A DNA stretch of 59,500 nt, from the NCBI GenBank assembly GCA_937934745.1, contig CALGZC010000020.1:1-59500 (forward strand), read 5' to 3'. The translations under genes were made by a program, and so were the position numbers. This DNA comes from an uncultured Blastocatellia bacterium (GTDB lineage: Bacteria > Acidobacteriota > Blastocatellia > Chloracidobacteriales > Chloracidobacteriaceae). The notes under the pieces were generated by a model. It was not told where the DNA came from and did no database searches. It saw only the letters and a list, made by a program, of their open reading frames with translations. Below are positions 8,732 through 17,416 of the stretch, piece by piece (positions within the stretch are counted from its first letter, which is position 1; each line of letters starts with the position of its first letter).

Positions 8732-8843
8732 GCCAATGTCCTTGGTAAACGCACGCTGCGGGAACTCGTCCTACCATCCTACCCGAAGCCGGTTTAGTGA
8801 ACCAAGCCTCCGGACAAGCTTTCTACCGAAACGCCTCGCAATC

Positions 8844-8878
8844 AATGTGGGGCGCCCGACCGTCGGACGCCCCACATT
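8844..8878. repeat. Near-perfect 17-bp palindrome
   Basis: Arms 8844-8860 and 8862-8878 are complementary except one position, which becomes a G-U pair if transcribed from the minus strand. The centre is a single base, so as RNA the loop would need to open a few pairs. No T-tract follows on either strand, so it is not an ordinary terminator. It could be a protein-binding site or a short repetitive palindromic element. Confidence 0.65.
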
Positions 8879-9233
8879 CGCGCTGTCGGTTGCCTTACCG
8901 ACCCACGAAGTTTTGACGCGCACCGCAACCCCCCAAGCGTCAAGAGACTTGAAAACTCCCCCCGGAGTCGTCGTTCCAAGCCTCCAAACAAAAGCGATGC
9001 GCGCCAAGCCTGCATCATCTCGCTGAGCTGTGCCGACAGCTGGTGTTCTGCCACCGATGTTGGCTGCCGTTTGTAGCTCACACTGCAAGCCTACAGAAAA
9101 CGCTCAAATCGGTCAAGTTAATTTGCAAAGTTTTTTCCGAGGGACGGTGAAAGTCGTGCGGAAGGCGTAAGTTAGTTCCTAAGTAGATACAGAAGCGTAG
9201 TTTACTTTTGAGTTTTGACGGTCGACACCTGGG

Positions 9234-9285
9234 TTGACGCAATCGCCGATGTCGCTTAGAGTCTATTAAAAACGTCCAAAACGTT
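9234..9285 (+). promoter_or_regulatory. Candidate promoter and operator of the CarH-like gene
   Basis: TTGACG (9234-9239) and TAGAGT (9257-9262) are 17 bases apart. Just downstream, AACGT (9271-9275) and ACGTT (9281-9285) form an inverted repeat where a repressor could block initiation or elongation. CarH-type repressors bind around the -35/-10 region of their own promoters, so autoregulation is plausible but not shown. Confidence 0.45.
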
Positions 9286-9311
9286 CAGCCTCTCAGCTTA
9301 ACGGTTTTTTC

Positions 9312-10244
9312 GTGCCTCGCTCAAAGCGCTCTCCATCACCTGCCTTTGGTCAGTCGCCGACCTATTCCACGGCTGAAGTCGCACGTCTGTGGGGGGTTAG
9401 CGAATCATCTGTCAAGCGGTGGAGCGATAACGGCCTGTTGCCCTGTGTGCGGACGCCGGGTGGTCATCGGCGGTTCACCTTACAGGCTCTACTAGAGTTT
9501 CAGCGCACCACAGGAGAGAAACTCCTTGCGGAGCAAGGGCAGGGAGCGGGTCTTTCCGATGTGGAGCTGGCCATTGCCGCGCGCGACTGGTCTCAACTGC
9601 AGATGGTTTACTACAAAGTCGCAATTGCCGGGGATGAGGCAACCGGGGCGGCACTTTTAGAACAGTTGTATCGGAGCGGCCTGTCGCCCGTTGAGATCAC
9701 GGAGCAGTTGCTCACACCGGTCTTACACCTGATCGGTGACCGTTGGCGGCGTGGTGAACTCAATATTTGGGAGGAGCATCTGGCGTCACAGGTGACGTTA
9801 GCGGCGACGGAACACCTCCACCGACAGGTCCCACATGCGCCGCCCCAGGGGCGGCTGGCATTGTGCGGTTGCCCGGAAGGTGATTTGCACGAAATTGCCC
9901 TGCATCTGGTGGTCGAGGTACTGGAGACCGAGGGGTGGCGCGTGCTGTCGCTCGGGCCAAATACACCGCTGTTTTCCTTTGCTGACGCCATACAGCGGTT
10001 TGCGCCGCACCTGATCTGTATTTCGGCCACGATTGTACAGGATCTGGAGCGGCTACGACGCGACTATGGGCATTTTTACCAAATGGCCCGTCGGCATGGG
10101 GCGCGTATTGTGATTGGCGGTGCTGCTTTTGCCGACCCACAGGTCCGCAGCATCTTTGTCCATGATTTTCAGGCCGCTGGGCTGAGTGACTTTGTGGAAT
10201 ACCTCCGTCGAGAGTTCCCCACCGTGCCGCCGTCGGAACGGTGA
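9312..10244 (+). CDS. CarH/LitR-type B12-dependent light-sensing transcription regulator
   Basis: 310 residues, GTG start. Residues 17-65 are a MerR-type winged HTH (STAEVARLWGVSESSVKRWS, then RTPGGHRRF). Residues about 85-175 are the four-helix cap domain and about 180-305 a Rossmann-like B12-binding domain. Two diagnostic features of adenosylcobalamin photoreceptors are seen: the Wx9EH motif (Trp145, Glu155, His156) and the lower-ligand histidine in DLHEIA (His193). In characterised CarH, the dark AdoCbl form represses DNA and light breaks the Co-C bond and releases it. No ribosome site is visible, so translation may be leaderless or weak. cobQ is 14 kb downstream. DNA targets are unknown; carotenoid or photo-oxidative genes are usual. 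Confidence 0.88.
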   Translation: MPRSKRSPSPAFGQSPTYSTAEVARLWGVSESSVKRWSDNGLLPCVRTPGGHRRFTLQALLEFQRTTGEKLLAEQGQGAGLSDVELAIAARDWSQLQMVYYKVAIAGDEATGAALLEQLYRSGLSPVEITEQLLTPVLHLIGDRWRRGELNIWEEHLASQVTLAATEHLHRQVPHAPPQGRLALCGCPEGDLHEIALHLVVEVLETEGWRVLSLGPNTPLFSFADAIQRFAPHLICISATIVQDLERLRRDYGHFYQMARRHGARIVIGGAAFADPQVRSIFVHDFQAAGLSDFVEYLRREFPTVPPSER

Positions 10245-10447
10245 GCGCCGCCAGCGTTCCCGGGGGCAGGGGACGCCGGGACGACGGAAATTCTGCCCTG
10301 ACTGCGTGCGGAAATCATTCCCAAGCGGCGGTAAGTTAGCTAGATTTACATGTCGCAACGGCGCCTGCCGGCGGCGCACAGTCGGTTCTGCTCAATCGGG
10401 CATCTTTTCAACTGGGGATCTGTTCTGCCCCATCGGAGCCCATGGTT

Positions 10448-12478
10448 ATGTCAGTGACAAGAATTGCCGTTTTGCTTTCGGGCTGGCTTGTACTGGGTGA
10501 GCTTGTACTCGGTGAGTCTGTCGCCGTACCGGTACCTCTGCAACAACCATCGCCCAAGCTACAGAAGTCGTCTTCGCCACAGCCGAACGTGTCGCGTGAG
10601 CAACGTCTTAGGGCATACGAGAAATTCCTCCAGGCACGCTGCTATGTCGCCCAGGCCGATCCACTCAACGCAATGACTGCCTTCAAGGAAGTACTGGAGT
10701 TGGACCCGCAGTCGGCGGCGGTTCATGTCGAGCTCGGTAATCTCTATCTCGAAGCCCGTAACCTGCGTGAAGCCGAATACCATGCGCAGCAGGCCGTTGC
10801 ACTCGACCCGGAGAATGCGATGGCGCATTGGCTGCTCGGGCGGTTGCTGTACAGCCAGGCGCTGGGTCCGACGTTCGACCGTGCGAAGGCCCGCGAGGCT
10901 ATCGCTGCGTTTGAAAATGTCGCCCGGTTGGACAGTCTTAACTTGGATGTCTACCGGCTGCTCGGGCGGCTCTACCGCGATCTGAACGACGTGGACAACG
11001 CGCTGTCGGCCTATGCCAAACTCATCGGTGCCAATCAGGGTGGGCCGGAAGAGTTTGACGCAGCGACGGAGCTGTACTTCCGTAAGCGGCGTTACCGCGA
11101 TGCGGCCAGCATGGCGCGGCAGGCGTATGCACTCAGTGGTGAAAATCCTCAGTGGGGCTACAAGCTCTCGCAGGCGCTGCTGTATTCGGGGCAAACGGCG
11201 GAGGCGATTGAGGTGCTCCGTGAGCTGCTCGAAGAAAACGGCAACAACTTGCGGCTGACGCTGAGCTATGCCGAGGCGCTGATGCGTGGCGGGCGCTATG
11301 CTGAGGCCGAACAACAGGTCCAGCGGGTTTTGTCCGTGCGTCCGAACTACCCTGAAGCCCTGTCCATTCTCGCGCAGGTACAGCGGCGCAGCGGCCGCCG
11401 CGAGGAAGCTGTCAAAACCCTCCGGCAGGCGCTGGACGGGCAGGATGTGACCGAGACGCTGCCGCAACAGTACGCTTTGGCGGAAACGCTGGTTGAGTTA
11501 GGGCGGATCGAGGAAGCGGTTGCTGCCTATGAGGCGGCACTGCGCAGCGTTTCCAACCCGGATAACTCCGTGAGTGAAAGCCAGCGCGAGCGGGCCGAAC
11601 TGCTGCTGATGCGCATTGCTGCGGCTTACAAAGCTGCCGGGAAACAGGATCAGGAATTGGCGACCTATGCACGCATGCGCCGCCTACTTGGTGCGGACAG
11701 TACCCTGGCCGACTTGCTTGAGATTGAGTCACTGCGCAGCGAAGGGCGGTACGAAGAAGCCCTCAAGGCGGCACGTGTGGCCCGGCAGCGCTTTCCACAG
11801 GAACGGCAGTTTGTCTACCTCGAAGCGCAGGTTCTCTCCCGTTTGGGACAGCTCGACCAGGCGCTGACCGAGTTGAGGAAGGTTGCGGCGGAAGCGGATG
11901 ATGCCGGGGAAGTAGCGCAAATGCGGGCTATTGTCCTCAGCGATGCCAACCGATTTGAGGATGCCGAACAATCGGCGCGGCAGGCGGTGCGCCACGACGA
12001 GAAGAACATTGCCTACTTGGTGACGCTGAGTTCGATTCTTGAACGCCGCAAACAATACGCCGAATCGGAGCAGCTGCTGCGCACCGTGTTGGCACTCGAT
12101 CCGGACAATCCGACGGCGCTCAACAACCTGGGCTACTTTTTGGCCGAACGCAACGAACGCTTAGATGAAGCGCTGACGCTTGTTCAGCGGGCAGTCAATA
12201 TCGAACCCACCAACAGTTCCTTTCTAGACAGCCTGGGCTGGGTGTACTTCAAGCAGAATCGGCTTGACCTGGCCAAATACTACATCGAGCAGGCGCTCGG
12301 TTATGACCGGCGCAACGCGACGCTCAACGATCACTTGGGCGACGTACTGGAGCGCATGGGCGATCTTGAAGGAGCGCGTCGGCAGTGGAAGCTTGCACGG
12401 AGTCTGGCAACCGACCCGGAAGAAATCAATCGGATTGAAGCCAAATTGCAACGTGGCCAGACGGCCGAAACGCAGTAA
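10448..12478 (+). CDS. Large secreted/periplasmic TPR protein
   Basis: 676 residues from the ATG at 10448, which has GGAG nine bases upstream; an ATG at 10442 is too close to that site. A signal peptide (MSVTRIAVLLSGWLVLGELV) leads into a Pro/Ser linker and then at least ten TPR units from about residue 50 to the end (AMTAFKEVLELDPQSAAVHV, LGNLYLEARNLREAEYHAQQ, ALNNLGYFLAERNERLDEAL). Such proteins scaffold complexes or take part in outer-membrane assembly or polysaccharide export. It is the first of three same-direction genes with the LolC/E-like permease 24 bases on. Confidence 0.85.
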   Translation: MSVTRIAVLLSGWLVLGELVLGESVAVPVPLQQPSPKLQKSSSPQPNVSREQRLRAYEKFLQARCYVAQADPLNAMTAFKEVLELDPQSAAVHVELGNLYLEARNLREAEYHAQQAVALDPENAMAHWLLGRLLYSQALGPTFDRAKAREAIAAFENVARLDSLNLDVYRLLGRLYRDLNDVDNALSAYAKLIGANQGGPEEFDAATELYFRKRRYRDAASMARQAYALSGENPQWGYKLSQALLYSGQTAEAIEVLRELLEENGNNLRLTLSYAEALMRGGRYAEAEQQVQRVLSVRPNYPEALSILAQVQRRSGRREEAVKTLRQALDGQDVTETLPQQYALAETLVELGRIEEAVAAYEAALRSVSNPDNSVSESQRERAELLLMRIAAAYKAAGKQDQELATYARMRRLLGADSTLADLLEIESLRSEGRYEEALKAARVARQRFPQERQFVYLEAQVLSRLGQLDQALTELRKVAAEADDAGEVAQMRAIVLSDANRFEDAEQSARQAVRHDEKNIAYLVTLSSILERRKQYAESEQLLRTVLALDPDNPTALNNLGYFLAERNERLDEALTLVQRAVNIEPTNSSFLDSLGWVYFKQNRLDLAKYYIEQALGYDRRNATLNDHLGDVLERMGDLEGARRQWKLARSLATDPEEINRIEAKLQRGQTAETQ

Positions 12479-12502
12479 ACCGCCCGGGGCAGAGTCAGCG
12501 GC

Positions 12503-13762
12503 ATGGGTAGCGGCATGGGTTATGTGTGGTTCATCGCATGGCGCTACCTCCGGGCGCGGCGGCGGGCTGCCCTTTCCATTGCCGGCGGACTCGCCCTGTT
12601 AGGGTTGACGGTTGGCGTGTGGGCCTTGACGGTCGCCCTGGCCTTCCAGAGCGGGATGGAGGCTGAGCTGCGGAACAAAATCCTGGCCGGGACAGCGCAT
12701 CTCAACATCTTGCGCCGTGGCGGCGGTACGTTTGCCGATCCGATCGGCCTGACGGTGCGTGTCAGGGAAACGCCGGGCGTTCGGTCGGCGGTCGTGACGA
12801 CCTACCGCGAGGCGCTTTTGGTCAGTGGTTCACGGTCGGCGGCCGGCGTGCTCAAGGCTGTTGACCTGACCGAACGCTCGGATGCCCTGGACGTAACGCG
12901 CACCCTGGGTCCGGGCAGCCGATTGGCGGATTTAGCCCCAACGCAAGGGGTAGATGGAACAACACTTGACGGCATCATTCTCGGCAAGCGGCTGGCGCAG
13001 GAAGCTCAGTTTCGTCTCGGTGATGTTGTCGAGGCCCTGACGCCACAGGGACGCGGTGAACTGTCGCCGTTTGGTCGTCTGCCGGCCGCTTACCCGTTCC
13101 GGGTCGTAGGTTTTTTTGAGTCCGGGTTGTATGAGTACGACGCAGCTTGGGCTTACATTTCACTCGACGCCGCGCGCCACCTGACCGGTGACGAATCCCC
13201 GGCAACGGTCGTGCAGGTGATGCTGGACGATGCTAACGCCTACCGGACGGTGGCGGCGGCGCTTCAGGCACGTCTCGGGCCGGACTATGTGATTGAGGAT
13301 TGGGTGAGCTTGAACCGCACGGCCTTTGCCGCGCTGAATCTACAGCGGTTGGCGTTTGCCGTGGTGATCGGGCTGGTCATTCTGGTTGCCGCACTCAATG
13401 TCGTCACGACGCTCACCCTGTTGGTGACGGAAAAGCGCCGTGACATTGCCATTTTGCTGGCCTTAGGGGCGACACCACGCGCCATCCGGTTGATTTTTCT
13501 TGCGCAAGGGCTGGCGCTGGGCCTGCTGGGCGTGCTGTGCGGCGGGATGCTTGGCGCTGCCACAACCATCCTGTGCGACCGTTATGAGTTGATTCGGCTG
13601 GATGAGCGGATTTACTCGATTGCGTCTGTTCCGTTTCGCTTTTCTGCCCTGGATACGGCAGTGGTGCTCGGCGTCGCTCTGGGCTTGAGTTTGCTGGCCG
13701 CCGTTTATCCTGCCTGGCGGGCAGCAACGCTGAATCCGGTGGAAGGTTTGCGCCATGGGTAG
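12503..13762 (+). CDS. LolC/LolE-like ABC transporter permease
   Basis: 419 residues; the start may be the ATG at 12503 or 12515. The N-terminal pattern (FIAWRYLRARRRAALSIAGG, a membrane helix, then FQSGMEAELRNKILAGTAHL) is that of the LolC/E lipoprotein-release family. A periplasmic domain follows to about residue 275, then the FtsX-like region with three membrane helices (VVIGLVILVAALNVVTTLTL, the RDIAILLALGATPRAI loop that contacts the ATPase, and the last helix). No LolD-type ATPase is adjacent. It overlaps the HEAT gene by 8 bases. Release of lipoproteins or export of another envelope substrate is inferred from the family. Confidence 0.87.
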   Translation: MGSGMGYVWFIAWRYLRARRRAALSIAGGLALLGLTVGVWALTVALAFQSGMEAELRNKILAGTAHLNILRRGGGTFADPIGLTVRVRETPGVRSAVVTTYREALLVSGSRSAAGVLKAVDLTERSDALDVTRTLGPGSRLADLAPTQGVDGTTLDGIILGKRLAQEAQFRLGDVVEALTPQGRGELSPFGRLPAAYPFRVVGFFESGLYEYDAAWAYISLDAARHLTGDESPATVVQVMLDDANAYRTVAAALQARLGPDYVIEDWVSLNRTAFAALNLQRLAFAVVIGLVILVAALNVVTTLTLLVTEKRRDIAILLALGATPRAIRLIFLAQGLALGLLGVLCGGMLGAATTILCDRYELIRLDERIYSIASVPFRFSALDTAVVLGVALGLSLLAAVYPAWRAATLNPVEGLRHG

Positions 13763-16433
13763 CCTGAGCGTCATCTTCTGGTTACTGGGCAGTGTGTGCT
13801 TTGTGCGTGCGGCCGCAGGTGTTCCCCAAACGCCGCCCGATTGGGTGCAGCGAGGGGCGGCCGTCTCCGCCGCAACGACCTGCACGCCTGCTCTCCAGGC
13901 CGGACTGGAGGACACCCACTGGTACGTCCGGGCCTGCGCCATCCAAACCGCCGGACGACTCGGTTGTGCCGCCGTTGTCCCGGCGCTGATGGCGCGCTTT
14001 GACGCTGAAGACTGGGACAATCAGGCACGGATTCTTGCCGCGCTGGGTTCAATCGGCCACCAGGCCGGGTTTGAGCTTGTAGCGCGCGTTGCCGAAACAA
14101 CCGATGCCGGCCTGTTGCGTCGGACGGCGCTGGCAGCGCTGGCCGGCTTTGACACAGCGCTTGGTGAGTCGGTTGTGGCCCGCGTTTGTGAACGCCCGCT
14201 GACAACAGATGAGCAACGGATTGTTGCCCAGTACATTGCCCGTTTCCAATGCCGTGGATTGTCCGACCGACTGGCAGCCTGGGTCGGGCAGGATGTGAAC
14301 CTGGACCGCGACATTGCACTGGCGCGGTATCGGACGGGCGACCGGTCGGCCGGCACACGGGTCATTGCCGACTTTACGCACTTTGACGCGGCGTTTCAGC
14401 GTCTCCTGTTGGAGGATTGGGCGCGGCAGCCTGATCCACGCGCTGCACCGGTTGTGGTGCAAGCCTTGCGGTTCGGCCCATCGTCTCAGCGACCGGTTGC
14501 GGCGCGGGCCTGGGCAGCATACGCTGCTCAAGCGCCCCTAACGGAGACTCTGGACCTCCTGCCACTGGTTGCAGACGATGTGCAGATGGTACTGGCAGCG
14601 GCGGTGCGGCAGCATCCACCCGGCGATCTTGTTGCTGCCGTTATCGAGCGACTCACGGCTGATGCGTCGGCGCCTTCATCGGCAGCACAAACCGCTTATC
14701 TCAACCTTTTGGCATCGCATGACCGGGACGCGGTTGTGGAAGCGCTGCTGACCGCCCGGCCGGCGCACCCATCCACAGTTGACCGGGCGTTGGGGGCGCT
14801 GGGCGTGACACCGGAGGCGTTGCACGCGCAACTGGACAATCCGAACCTCACTGCCACGCAGCGGATCAAAATTGCCTTGCAGCTTGGGCAACTCGGTGAT
14901 GGAGGTGGTCTGGCTGCTTTGCAGCAGAGCCTGGTGGCCGCAGATGCGCCGACCCGCCGTGCGACTGTTGAGGCGCTGGCGCGCCTGGGAGATGACCGGG
15001 CCGTTGAACTCCTACCACCTGTGCTGGACGATGCCGACCCATCTGTTCGGGCAGCGGCCGTGGCCGCCCTGGCCCACTTCGGCGTCACGCCTGAACGTTT
15101 GGTGGAGCGCCTTGCGTCACCGAACAGTGCACTCCGTGCGGAGTCACTGCGATTGTTGGGAAGTCTTGGCAATGCCGCGCATGTCCCGCAGCTTGCGGCG
15201 CACCTGCGCCCTGGCGAACCACTGGCTGTACGGTTGGCGGCTGCCGCTGCACTCGGACGCCTTAGGCGGCCAGAGTCGGTCACGCCTTTGATGGCCGCCC
15301 TGGAGGACCCTGATCCGGCGCTGCGAAGACAGGTGGTGTGGGCGTTGGGCGACATCGGGGACGAGCAGGCGACAACGGCTTTGCTGCGCCTGTTGCAAAA
15401 CCGGGATACCGGGCTGGTTGTGGAAGCGATCCGCGTCCTAGCCAAGACACAATCGGCGGCGGCTGCGCCGTTGCTGGAAGCGCTCCGGCATGCGGATTGG
15501 CGGGTACGCGCCGCCGCCGCACAGGGCCTTGGTGACCGAGGTGATCCCCAGGTGTTGCCGGCCTTGGTCGGGGCGCTCAACGACCCCTCGGCGCTTGTAC
15601 GGTTCTATGTGCGGCAGGCGTTGCTCCGGCAGGGGGTGGTGCCATCTGCGGATTTGCTGGCGATCCTCGATCACCGCACGGCGCGTGGTTGGTATGGGGC
15701 ATACGAACTGCTGCGGCAGCTTGCCCCCGAGGCAGCCCGTCCTGAGCTGCTACGTCGCCTTGAATCAGACGAGCTGGGCAGCCGTGCCGTTGCTGCTGCT
15801 TTGTTGTGCGTCTACCGGGATACCGACACGCTTGAGGCTTTGTTGCACCGACTGGATCGGGAAAACCGTTTTCTGGTCCGCTGGTGGCTTGCGCGGTCAA
15901 TTGCCGCCTTCGGTGAAGCTGCCCGCGCACCGGCCGTCAAGCGCGCCCGGGCCAAGCAGCCGCGCTTGCAAGCCGATGCCTTGCGCATTTTGGGCTTGCT
16001 GTCCCCTGACCCAGATAGTCAAACCCTGCTGCGGGCGGCGCTGGCCAGCCCAGATGCACAGGTGCGTGCGGCCGGTGTTGAAGCGCTCGGCCGCACTGGC
16101 GATGTGGATACCTTGGCGCGGTTGCTGTCGCCACAGGCCGGCAGCTTTACGGTGACTCCTGACGAATTGACAGAGGCGCTGCTGGCCTGTGGCGAAGCAG
16201 GACGGTCGGCGCTGCGCCGGGCGGTCGCAGGTAGTGATGCTGCCGTGCGGGCGGTCTTACTCCACCGACTCGGTGAGGACGGCAATCCAGATGTGCTGCC
16301 GCTTCTTCTGGAAGCGACGCGCGATCCGTCTCCGCTGGTGCGGCAGGCGGCATATCGCGGTTTGGCGCGTCAATCAGACGAGCGTGCAGCACAGGCCCTG
16401 GCCACGGCCGCCGGACTAGACAGTCCACACTGA
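13755..16433 (+). CDS. Large secreted HEAT-repeat protein
   Basis: 892 residues with a signal peptide (MGSLSVIFWLLGSVCFVRAA). Nearly all the rest is HEAT/PBS-lyase type repeats of about 31 residues, for example ATRRATVEALARLGDDRAVE, DPALRRQVVWALGDIGDEQA and DAQVRAAGVEALGRTGDVDT. These form a curved solenoid that binds proteins. No catalytic domain is seen. The 8-base overlap with the permease gene shows coupling, so the product probably acts with the permease and the TPR protein at the inner face of the outer membrane or in the periplasm. Function inferred from context only. Confidence 0.85.
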   Translation: MGSLSVIFWLLGSVCFVRAAAGVPQTPPDWVQRGAAVSAATTCTPALQAGLEDTHWYVRACAIQTAGRLGCAAVVPALMARFDAEDWDNQARILAALGSIGHQAGFELVARVAETTDAGLLRRTALAALAGFDTALGESVVARVCERPLTTDEQRIVAQYIARFQCRGLSDRLAAWVGQDVNLDRDIALARYRTGDRSAGTRVIADFTHFDAAFQRLLLEDWARQPDPRAAPVVVQALRFGPSSQRPVAARAWAAYAAQAPLTETLDLLPLVADDVQMVLAAAVRQHPPGDLVAAVIERLTADASAPSSAAQTAYLNLLASHDRDAVVEALLTARPAHPSTVDRALGALGVTPEALHAQLDNPNLTATQRIKIALQLGQLGDGGGLAALQQSLVAADAPTRRATVEALARLGDDRAVELLPPVLDDADPSVRAAAVAALAHFGVTPERLVERLASPNSALRAESLRLLGSLGNAAHVPQLAAHLRPGEPLAVRLAAAAALGRLRRPESVTPLMAALEDPDPALRRQVVWALGDIGDEQATTALLRLLQNRDTGLVVEAIRVLAKTQSAAAAPLLEALRHADWRVRAAAAQGLGDRGDPQVLPALVGALNDPSALVRFYVRQALLRQGVVPSADLLAILDHRTARGWYGAYELLRQLAPEAARPELLRRLESDELGSRAVAAALLCVYRDTDTLEALLHRLDRENRFLVRWWLARSIAAFGEAARAPAVKRARAKQPRLQADALRILGLLSPDPDSQTLLRAALASPDAQVRAAGVEALGRTGDVDTLARLLSPQAGSFTVTPDELTEALLACGEAGRSALRRAVAGSDAAVRAVLLHRLGEDGNPDVLPLLLEATRDPSPLVRQAAYRGLARQSDERAAQALATAAGLDSPH

Positions 16434-16643
16434 CGCGCCAGCAGCAAAACCGGGGCGAAGCTACGTATCGTTGGAGGCAGCTAAGAACCTGAAAAAAATG
16501 GGGTGACTCGTCAACGCCTCGGCGAGTATGCTACAAACAGGTGCGTCGTGCCGCAAAGCCGCTCGGCGCAGCTTGCGTTACGCTCTCTATCGGCGGCCGT
16601 TTCCGGTCCGTGATACTCCGCACAATTGAGATGGTATCTGGCT

Positions 16644-17057
16644 ATGCCCCGCGTCGGCGGTGTCATTATCACGCATGGACAACTGGCGACCGAGCTACTG
16701 CACGCGGCAGAAATCATTGTCGGCGACATTGGCCATGTGCGCGCCGTTTCAATTGACTGGCATGACGACGTGGACATGGCGCGGAGCATCATCGAGCGCG
16801 TCATTTTGGAAGCCGATCAGGGCAGTGGCGTGGTGCTGCTGACCGATCTGTTCGGTGGTACGCCAACAAACTTGGCTATGGCGTACGCCGGACCCGTGCG
16901 TGTTGAAATCATCACCGGCGTCAACCTGCCGATGGTCATCAAACTGGCGACGGCTCCGGCCGACTGGACACTGCTCGATGTGGCGCGCTGTGTCAGTGAG
17001 CAGGGGCGCAAAAACATCCACCTAGCCAGCGAACTGGTCCAAAAGCGGACGGGGTAA
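16644..17057 (+). CDS. PTS EIIA component, mannose (ManX) family
   Basis: 137 residues from the ATG at 16644; a TTG at 16626 would add six. The phosphorylated histidine is His11 in GVIITHGQLA, and VLLTDLFGGTPTNLA is the second signature of the fold. It would take phosphate from HPr. No EIIB, EIIC or EIID gene is visible, as is typical of regulatory PTS clusters. HPr begins 75 bases downstream and EI follows. Confidence 0.92.
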   Translation: MPRVGGVIITHGQLATELLHAAEIIVGDIGHVRAVSIDWHDDVDMARSIIERVILEADQGSGVVLLTDLFGGTPTNLAMAYAGPVRVEIITGVNLPMVIKLATAPADWTLLDVARCVSEQGRKNIHLASELVQKRTG

Positions 17058-17131
17058 CCGAACGCTTCGCGGGCGCTTTGAGTGCCGATTGTACCCGGTT
17101 TCAGAGTTTGGCCACCCCAGAAAAAATCTCC

Positions 17132-17416
17132 ATGCCGCTTGAACGACTCGTTACTGTCGTCAATCCTCTCGGTCTCCATGCGCGCCCTTCAGCACGCTTG
17201 GTCATGGTTGTCAACCAGTTCCGAAGCCGTGTTCTGATTCGCCGCGCCGACGCCGGTGACTTTGTGGATGCAAGCAGTTTGCTCAACGTGATGTTCTTGG
17301 CCGCTGCGCAAGGCTCTCAACTGGTTATTCGCGCTGAAGGTGAAGATGAGGCAGCGGCAATTGACGCCGTCGCTGCCTTGTTTACCAACCCCCAGGAGGC
17401 ATCCCATGTCTTCTAG
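17132..17416 (+). CDS. PTS phosphocarrier protein HPr
   Basis: 94 residues from the ATG at 17132; an upstream ATG at 17078 would add 18 atypical residues. Phospho-histidine His16 lies in NPLGLHARPSARL. The segment ASSLLNVM aligns with the HPr regulatory serine region, with Ser49 at the place of Ser46, so an HPr kinase could act on it, though none is encoded here. Its 3' end overlaps the true start of the EI gene by 11 bases. Confidence 0.94.
   Translation: MPLERLVTVVNPLGLHARPSARLVMVVNQFRSRVLIRRADAGDFVDASSLLNVMFLAAAQGSQLVIRAEGEDEAAAIDAVAALFTNPQEASHVF

Larger units (their letters stand above)
8732..9311. other. Intergenic region upstream of the CarH-like gene
   Basis: No gene is supported; small minus-strand frames of 105 and 79 codons lack ribosome sites and recognisable sequence. 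It holds a near-perfect long palindrome (8844-8878), an AT-rich stretch from about 9110, and the promoter-like and operator-like elements listed separately. Confidence 0.5.

Noticed and set aside
8771-9088. 105-codon and 79-codon minus-strand frames upstream of the CarH-like gene
   Set aside because: Both run through the palindrome; the 79-codon one begins at GTG without a ribosome site.
10559-11467. 302-codon minus-strand frame inside the TPR gene
   Set aside because: Antisense shadow of the TPR repeats; no ribosome site and no recognisable family.
14696-15580. 294-codon minus-strand frame inside the HEAT-repeat gene
   Set aside because: It is Ser/Ala/Arg-rich shadow coding opposite a clearly real gene and shows no domain or start signal.
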